A stretch of 64,000 nucleotides of DNA from Acrocarpospora corrugata (GTDB lineage Bacteria; Actinomycetota; Actinomycetes; Streptosporangiales; Streptosporangiaceae), in NCBI RefSeq assembly GCF_009687845.1, contig NZ_BLAD01000047.1, positions 123,048 to 187,047 of the forward strand, in the 5' to 3' direction. The notes below the pieces were generated by a model. The model saw only the letters and a program-made list of their open reading frames with translations, was not told the DNA's origin and made no database searches. Both the position numbers and the translations under genes were made by a program. Below, piece after piece: positions 59,708 to 64,000 of this stretch (positions are counted from its first letter, which is position 1; the number at the start of each line of letters is the position of its first letter).

Positions 59708-60007
59708 ATGCGCACCCCGGACGACTTGGACCGTACGCAGCCCGCCGCCTGCCGGGAGGACCCGGGGATCGCCGTCCCGATCTCGGTTTCGACGATCCGC
59801 AGAAAGTTACTCGCATTTGTACTGCTGGCCGCAGCGTCGTCCGCCGCGGATTCGCCGGAATGGCTCACGCTGGTGCTGATTATCACGAGTGCCGCCATAC
59901 CGCTCGCCCTGGGGGTATTGGGCGGCGCGGAAGCCGTCCGCGCCCTTTTCCTGCTGCCGCCACGGTCTGCTCCACCTGCCACCATCCGAAAGGAAGATCT
60001 CATATGA
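59708..60007 (+). CDS. Small membrane protein coupled to oxalate decarboxylase
   Basis: A 99-residue protein with two hydrophobic stretches (LLAFVLLAAASSAADS, WLTLVLIITSAAIPLALGVLGGAEAVRALFLL) after a polar start. GAGGAG lies seven bases before ATG 59708. Its stop overlaps the decarboxylase start (ATGA), so translation is coupled and the two products are made together. I do not recognise a family; a membrane anchor or transport-related accessory is possible. Confidence 0.65.
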   Translation: MRTPDDLDRTQPAACREDPGIAVPISVSTIRRKLLAFVLLAAASSAADSPEWLTLVLIITSAAIPLALGVLGGAEAVRALFLLPPRSAPPATIRKEDLI

Positions 60008-61161
60008 CCGAGCACGCCCAGCGGCGCGTCCCGCAGCCGCAACGCAACGGCCAGGGCGGCACCGACACCGGCCCCAGGAACATCGAGCTGGACCTGCAGA
60101 ACCCGGACATGCTCACGCCGCCGGAGACCGACCACGGCACCCTGCCCAACATGAAGTTCTCCTTCTCCATGGCGCACACCCGGCTGGAGGAGGGCGGCTG
60201 GACCCGCGAGATCACCCAGCGGGAGCTGCCGATCGCCACCACCCTGGCCGGGGTGGACATGAAGCTGAATCCGGGCGCCTACCGTGAGCTGCACTGGCAC
60301 AAGGAAGCCGAGTGGGCCTACGTGCTGGAGGGGAGTTGCCGGATCGGCGCGGTCGACCAGGAGGGCCGCAACTTCCTGGACGACGTGCGGAAGGGCGACC
60401 TGTGGTTCTTCCCCAAGGGGATCCCGCACTACATCCAGGCGCTGGAGGAGGGGGTGGAGTTCCTGCTGGTCTTCGACGACGGCCAGTTCTCGGAGAACTC
60501 CACCTTCATGATGAGCGACTTCTTCGCGCACACGCCCAAGAGCGTCCTGGCGAAGAACTTCGGCTGGACGCCGGACCAGATGGCGAACATGCCGGAGCGG
60601 GAGAAGTACATCTTCAAGGGCGAGGTGCCGCCGTCCCTGGAATCCGACAAGGTCGTCAGCCCCACCGGCGACGTGCCGAACTGGTTCTCGCACCGGATGC
60701 TCGCCCAGCAGCCGCAGCACTTCTCCGGCGGGACTTTCCGGATCGCCGACTCCACCACCTTCAAGGCGTCCACCACCATCTCCGCCGCGCTGGTGGAGAT
60801 CCAGCCGGGCGGGATGCGCGAGCTGCACTGGCACCCGACCAACGACGAATGGCAGTACTACATCTCCGGTTTCGGGCGGATGGGAGTGTTCGCCAGCTCG
60901 GGGCTGGCCCGTACGTTCGACTTCCGGGCGGGCGACGTCGGCTACGTGCCCTTCGCCTACGGGCACTACATCGAGAACCTGGGGAACGAGCCGCTGGTCT
61001 TCCTGGAGATGTTCCGCCACCCGCGGTTCGAGGACGTCTCCGCCATGCAGTGGATGGCCAACCTGCCGCCCCAGGTCAGCGCGGACACGATCAACATGCC
61101 CCGGTCGATGATCGAGGCGCTGCCGAAGGACAAGCGCCCCGTCATCTCGCAGAACCGCTGA
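60004..61161 (+). CDS. oxdC: Oxalate decarboxylase (bicupin, Mn)
   Basis: A 385-residue bicupin that converts oxalate to formate and CO2. Both metal sites are complete: H97, H99, E103 and H142 in the first cupin, H275, H277, E282 and H321 in the second. The flexible lid reads SENST at 163-167, the form that in the Bacillus enzyme gives decarboxylase rather than oxidase activity. FFPKGIPHYIQAL and YVPFAYGHYIENLG are the second-half cupin motifs. No signal peptide. Translationally coupled to a small membrane protein upstream, and convergent with a ZIP-type transporter gene. Confidence 0.92.
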   Translation: MTEHAQRRVPQPQRNGQGGTDTGPRNIELDLQNPDMLTPPETDHGTLPNMKFSFSMAHTRLEEGGWTREITQRELPIATTLAGVDMKLNPGAYRELHWHKEAEWAYVLEGSCRIGAVDQEGRNFLDDVRKGDLWFFPKGIPHYIQALEEGVEFLLVFDDGQFSENSTFMMSDFFAHTPKSVLAKNFGWTPDQMANMPEREKYIFKGEVPPSLESDKVVSPTGDVPNWFSHRMLAQQPQHFSGGTFRIADSTTFKASTTISAALVEIQPGGMRELHWHPTNDEWQYYISGFGRMGVFASSGLARTFDFRAGDVGYVPFAYGHYIENLGNEPLVFLEMFRHPRFEDVSAMQWMANLPPQVSADTINMPRSMIEALPKDKRPVISQNR

Positions 61162-61186
61162 CCCCGTCGGGTGGGCGCCGGGGTCA
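61159..61186. terminator. Bidirectional hairpin between convergent genes
   Basis: TGACCCCG (61159-61166, including the decarboxylase stop) pairs with CGGGGTCA (61179-61186, including the transporter stop) around 12 bases. Confidence 0.6.
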
Positions 61187-62326
61187 GGTCAGGAGTCCCG
61201 TGGCGTACATGAGGAGCATTCCGGTGAGGATGCCGGTGATGCTGAGGGGATGCAGGAACCGCCCCCCGCGGTCCCGCACCGACGGCGCGATCTGGAGGAT
61301 GACCTGCGCGATCGCGCCGACGCCGAGACCCAGCAGCAGCGCGGCGAGCGCGGGCTGCGTGGTGGCGGCGCCGAGCCAGGCGCCGAGGATGGCCGGGCCG
61401 CCGGCGATGAGCCCCAGGATGATCAGGCGCAGCGGTGCGGTGCGTTCCTCGCTGACCGGGGCGACGATGGCGAGGCCCTCGGTGGTGTTGTGGATCGCGA
61501 AGCCCGCGACGAGGGTCGCGCCCAGGGCGAGCGCGCCGACGGCGTAGGCCGAGCCGATCGCGAGTCCTTCGCCGAGGTTGTGCAGGCCGATGCCGACGGA
61601 CACGAGCAGCGCCAGGCGGTAGCCGCCGGTCTGGCCTGGCCGCGCGACCATCCAGGACTGCACGCCGGCCAGCAGCAGGTAGGCGGCGATCGCGCCGATC
61701 GCCACCAGCCCGGCGCCGCCGAGCGCGCCCGCGCCGGCGTCGGCGACTTCCATTCCCTCCAGTGCCGCGTCGATCGCCAGCCAGGCGAGCAGCCCGATGG
61801 TCAGGGCCATCAGGGCGCGGATCCAGTGCGGAGGAACCCGCCGCAGCCACGGCAGCCAGAGCATGCCGATGGCCACCGGAATCAGGCCGACATAGGTTCC
61901 CAGAAGGGCCATCAGGCCGATGAATCCGGACGGGTCGGGGGTCAGGACGGCCACCGGGATCTCGTGGGCGACCACTCCCCCGGTGGAGGTGAGGAGCGAC
62001 ACCTCGTAGGCTTCGCCGTCGACCCACGGATAGGTGATCCGGACGCCGGCCGAGCCGAGGCGGCCGATCTCCGGTTCGCTGATGCGGAAGTCGGCGAAGG
62101 CGTCGTTGACGGCGACCTGGGCGAGCGTCACCGGGTCGGGGCCGGCGTTGCGGACGATGAGCTCGATGGAGCCCGCGCTAAGCACGGTCCGTTCCACCAG
62201 GAGCTCTTCGGCCGGCGGGCCGTTGCGGGCGGTCAGGCCAGGTCCGTCCAGTACGGCGAAGCCCACCACGGCCACGACGATGACGAGCAACGGCAGAAGA
62301 CCGAGCAGCCAGGTGTTCAGTCGCAC
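61184..62326 (-). CDS. ZIP-family metal transporter with extracytoplasmic domain
   Basis: A 380-residue membrane protein. After an N-terminal helix (LLGLLPLLVIVVAVVGFAVLD), residues about 30-130 form a beta-rich extracytoplasmic domain (SIELIVRNAGPDPVTLAQVAVND). About eight helices of the ZIP fold follow, with the metal-site motifs GIGLHNLGEGLAIG and AIHNTTEGLAIV. ZIP proteins import zinc, manganese or iron. The gene follows the multicopper oxidase by one base and is co-transcribed with it. The added domain is not part of the standard eight-helix ZIP unit. Confidence 0.82.
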   Translation of the reverse strand: MRLNTWLLGLLPLLVIVVAVVGFAVLDGPGLTARNGPPAEELLVERTVLSAGSIELIVRNAGPDPVTLAQVAVNDAFADFRISEPEIGRLGSAGVRITYPWVDGEAYEVSLLTSTGGVVAHEIPVAVLTPDPSGFIGLMALLGTYVGLIPVAIGMLWLPWLRRVPPHWIRALMALTIGLLAWLAIDAALEGMEVADAGAGALGGAGLVAIGAIAAYLLLAGVQSWMVARPGQTGGYRLALLVSVGIGLHNLGEGLAIGSAYAVGALALGATLVAGFAIHNTTEGLAIVAPVSEERTAPLRLIILGLIAGGPAILGAWLGAATTQPALAALLLGLGVGAIAQVILQIAPSVRDRGGRFLHPLSITGILTGMLLMYATGLLT

Positions 62327-62327
62327 G

Positions 62328-63395
62328 TCACAAGCTCTTTTCGCAGGCGGTGGACGGGCCGCAGCCGGCCTCGAAGAAGCCCATCCAGCCGAGTTCGGCG
62401 AATTCCGACTGGTGCGCGTGGAACATGAAGCGGCCCTGCCGGGGGAACGTGATTTCGAGGATTCCGCGCTGGCCCTGGCACAGCATCACGGTGTCGGTGT
62501 GCTCGGCCGGGCGCATGGAGGTGCCGGTGGGATACCAGTCGAAGAAGTTCCCGTGGATGTGGAAGGAGTTGACCAGGTCGTACTCGAGGACGTTGACGAG
62601 GTAGATCCGCACCAGTTCGCCGACGGTGACCCGGACGGGCTCGTTCATGTAGGCGAAAGGGATGGTGTTGACCGCGTACAGCTCGTTGGCGCGGTCGAAA
62701 TTGGTGTCGAATCCGTTCATCACCATCACGAGCTCGTCGGCCTCGGCGCGCGATTCCTTGGGATCTATGAGGAATACGCCGTATAAGCCCTTGGCGATGT
62801 GGTGCGCGAGTGGGGTCACGTGGCAGTGGTACAGGTGCAGGCCGAACGGCTCCGCGTCGAATTCGTAGACGGCCTGCTCGCCTGGCTGGACCAGGCCGAG
62901 GCCTATTCCCGCGGTTCCGTCGACCGCCGCCGCGTGCAGGCCGTGAAAGTGAATCGTGTGAGCGTGCGACGAATGATTGATCAGGGTGATTCGCAGGAGT
63001 TCGCCCTCATTCGCGCGAAGCGCGGGCCCGGGAATCCGGCCGTTGTACGTCCAGGCGGGGAAGGTGACCCCGGGAGCCACCTCGATCTCCTTCTCCTGGG
63101 CCACCAGGGTCCACTCGCGAAGCGTGCGCCCGTCGGCCAGGCGGGACGTCGTCCCCCGGTCGAAGTCCCTGATGAGGGTAGCCGGGTGGAACCCGTTCCT
63201 GCCGTTGTCCACCTGGGTCCCCGACCTGAAGCCGGCGTGCGCGGACCCCGCGGTGTGTGCCGGGCCATGCCGGTGGTCGCCTGGATCGGCGAGGGAGATA
63301 GTCGGCCTTCCGGTCAGGTGCGCGGCGACCGCACCCACGGAGGGAACCAGTGCGGCAATTGCGCTACGTCGCGAGATGTCTGACACACGAATCAC
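62328..63395 (-). CDS. Secreted multicopper oxidase
   Basis: A 355-residue cupredoxin enzyme with a Tat-like signal (SRRSAIAALVPSVGAVAAH). Copper-binding motifs: HTIHFHGLH, HLYHCHVTPLAHH, NSFHIHGNFFDW, MFHAHQSEFAELGWMGFFE. The two-domain layout resembles copper nitrite reductases and small laccase-like oxidases; the final methionine-containing pattern suits a type-1 site in the first domain. Start GTG 63395 (a GTG at 63386 is also possible). It likely oxidises metal ions or phenolics outside the cell, and the ZIP transporter encoded next may handle the same metal. Confidence 0.85.
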   Translation of the reverse strand: MIRVSDISRRSAIAALVPSVGAVAAHLTGRPTISLADPGDHRHGPAHTAGSAHAGFRSGTQVDNGRNGFHPATLIRDFDRGTTSRLADGRTLREWTLVAQEKEIEVAPGVTFPAWTYNGRIPGPALRANEGELLRITLINHSSHAHTIHFHGLHAAAVDGTAGIGLGLVQPGEQAVYEFDAEPFGLHLYHCHVTPLAHHIAKGLYGVFLIDPKESRAEADELVMVMNGFDTNFDRANELYAVNTIPFAYMNEPVRVTVGELVRIYLVNVLEYDLVNSFHIHGNFFDWYPTGTSMRPAEHTDTVMLCQGQRGILEITFPRQGRFMFHAHQSEFAELGWMGFFEAGCGPSTACEKSL

Positions 63396-63439
63396 GGTAA
63401 GTGGCCAAAGCCGCTATTTCAATGCGCAAATTATTTGCC

Positions 63440-63471
63440 CGAATATACCCCCATAAATCAGAGTATATTCG
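63440..63471. promoter_or_regulatory. Inverted repeat CGAATATAC / GTATATTCG
   Basis: Perfect 9-bp arms (63440-63448 and 63463-63471) separated by 14 AT-rich bases, 45 bp upstream of the multicopper oxidase start. A dimeric regulator site or a stem-loop in its leader are both possible. Confidence 0.55.
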
Positions 63472-63727
63472 CCGGGGAAGGGGTCATCATTTGCGCGGTG
63501 CCTGACGCGGGATGGCCAGTTCGGTCGTCAGTGGCGAAGATGAGAAGGTCGAGGCTCGCGAGTAGCGTCGGGTGATCGTCACGATCTTGCGGCGGCGGTC
63601 GTCCGGGGCGGTGCGGCGCGCCACGTTCTGGTGGGTGCTGTTCAAGAACCCCTCTTCGATCACGTTCGGCGTGCACGCGGTCTGCACCCCCGGCACCTGA
63701 CCCCGGGGGGCTACCGTCCCGGTTTCG

Positions 63728-63816
63728 CGAGTTTTCAGAATTTAGTAGCGGCCTGAATTCATTGGGAAAGTTTCAGAATTCAGCGCGGGCCGCCGATGTC
63801 GTGAAAGTTTCAGAAC
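63728..63816 (+). repeat. Three spaced copies of a GAAAGTTTCAGAA-like element
   Basis: CGAGTTTTCAGAAT (63728-63741), GAAAGTTTCAGAATT (63766-63780) and GAAAGTTTCAGAAC (63803-63816), 37-39 bp apart. The core GAAAGTTTC is a near-palindrome like operators of actinomycete xylan and cellulose regulons. A fourth relative, GAAAGTTTTCAGAAT, is at about 7229 near the deacetylase. The third copy overlaps the expected -35 region. Confidence 0.6.
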
Positions 63817-63871
63817 GCATTCCGCCGCGAGCTATATTCAATTCCATGTCGGCTTACGGTCAGGAGGCGGT

Positions 63872-63946
63872 GTGGCAATTATTGTGAGACGAATGGTGAT
63901 CGCGTCAGCAGTGGCCGCGGTATGCGCGGCGGCTACGCAGGGCTGA
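63872..63946 (+). CDS. 24-codon leader ORF
   Basis: GTG 63872 has a perfect AGGAGG four bases upstream and encodes VAIIVRRMVIASAVAAVCAAA-type sequence, like a signal-peptide start, stopping at 63944-63946. The next gene's AAGGAG overlaps the stop. It may be a translated leader peptide or the remnant of a signal sequence. Confidence 0.45.
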   Translation: MAIIVRRMVIASAVAAVCAAATQG

Positions 63947-63961
63947 AGGAGTTCTCACATC

Positions 63962-64000
63962 GTGAGACCGAGAGCGATCAGCGGGTTGCGGAAGTCGTCG
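63962..64000 (+). CDS. Start of an unidentified gene (runs off the window)
   Basis: GTG 63962 with AAGGAG 9 bases upstream opens the frame VRPRAISGLRKSS, which continues past the window end. The basic start would suit a signal peptide. The operator-like repeats upstream hint at a secreted polysaccharide-degrading enzyme, but nothing in the 13 visible residues proves it. Confidence 0.45.
   Translation, partial: MRPRAISGLRKSS

Larger units (their letters stand above)
63396..63871. other. Regulatory intergenic region
   Basis: About 475 bp with an inverted repeat near the oxidase promoter and three spaced direct repeats near the right-hand gene (listed separately). A TATATT at 63833-63838 may be the -10 of the rightward promoter. 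A 69-codon minus-strand frame (63487-63696) shows no recognisable family. Confidence 0.5.

Noticed and set aside
63487..63696. A 69-codon minus-strand frame near the window end
   Set aside because: Starts with GTG without a clear ribosome-binding site. Part of it looks protein-like (TPNVIEEGFLNSTHQNVARR), but I could not assign it and do not call a gene.
1..64000. tRNA, rRNA, CRISPR array, insertion sequence or prophage
   Set aside because: No clover-leaf with a GGTTC-type T-loop, no regularly spaced repeat-spacer pattern, and no transposase, integrase or phage structural motif was seen. The junctions at 21.9 and 46.4 kb have no visible terminal repeats.

Overview
The window is high-GC DNA with GTG starts, start/stop overlaps between neighbouring genes, and many one-component regulators (GntR, HxlR, Lrp, TetR, LacI, ArsR, LysR, GlxA/AraC, an ECF sigma factor). 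It also carries secreted carbohydrate-active enzymes with CBM2 and PA14 domains. This fits a chromosomal accessory region of a mycelial actinomycete, probably Streptosporangiales or Streptomycetales. The taxon is inferred from style only. I saw no tRNA, rRNA, CRISPR array or intact insertion sequence.

Layout. 0-20 kb is a mosaic of small units: an NmrA-like protein, a decayed FtsX-type permease, a beta-carbonic anhydrase, a GntR/SPFH pair, a CBM2 polysaccharide deacetylase, an orphan ATP-grasp-like protein, two SDRs, a secreted GH29 alpha-fucosidase, a DUF2278 protein, a PRC-barrel protein, leucine/valine dehydrogenase with a divergent Lrp regulator, and an alpha/beta hydrolase. At 20.7-22.4 kb an MFS exporter and a TetR gene meet head to head and both lack their 5' ends.

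22.4-38.05 kb is the centrepiece: fourteen minus-strand genes, almost all with overlapping start/stop codons. In transcription order they are a DHDPS-family lyase, a three-subunit FAD/2Fe-2S amino-acid dehydrogenase, a prolidase-like amidohydrolase, ATP-dependent HyuA/HyuB, a peptide-type ABC importer (five genes), a free-standing allophanate-hydrolase C-domain protein and a D-hydantoinase/dihydropyrimidinase. A divergent LacI repressor (38.24 kb) is flanked by two matching operators. I infer an importer-plus-catabolic pathway for a cyclic amide, hydantoin or imino-acid compound. A LysR-controlled locus at 46.9-51.35 kb encodes a PLP ammonia-lyase fused in frame to an M20 N-carbamoyl amidase, plus a second M20 deacylase. 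It could act on products of the first locus.

39-47 kb holds a CDF metal exporter with its ArsR regulator, an FBP protein, a TetR regulator, a PAP2 phosphatase, and the wreckage of two two-component systems and a membrane protein (frameshifts and truncations). 51.4-57.5 kb has a TetR/TIM-barrel pair, an ECF sigma factor with its membrane partner, a GlxA-type regulator, an imine-reductase-like enzyme and a DUF389 membrane protein. 57.7-59.4 kb has an SRPBCC protein, a DUF998 membrane protein and an ArsR remnant sharing a repeated 19-bp promoter element. 59.7-63.4 kb has an oxalate decarboxylase coupled to a small membrane protein, facing a multicopper oxidase/ZIP transporter pair. The window ends in three spaced operator-like repeats before a short leader ORF and the start of an unidentified gene.

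At least eleven genes are truncated or frameshifted. This is either active decay of an accessory region or draft-quality sequence. Several breaks are frameshifts that one base would repair, so sequencing error must be excluded before they are read biologically.
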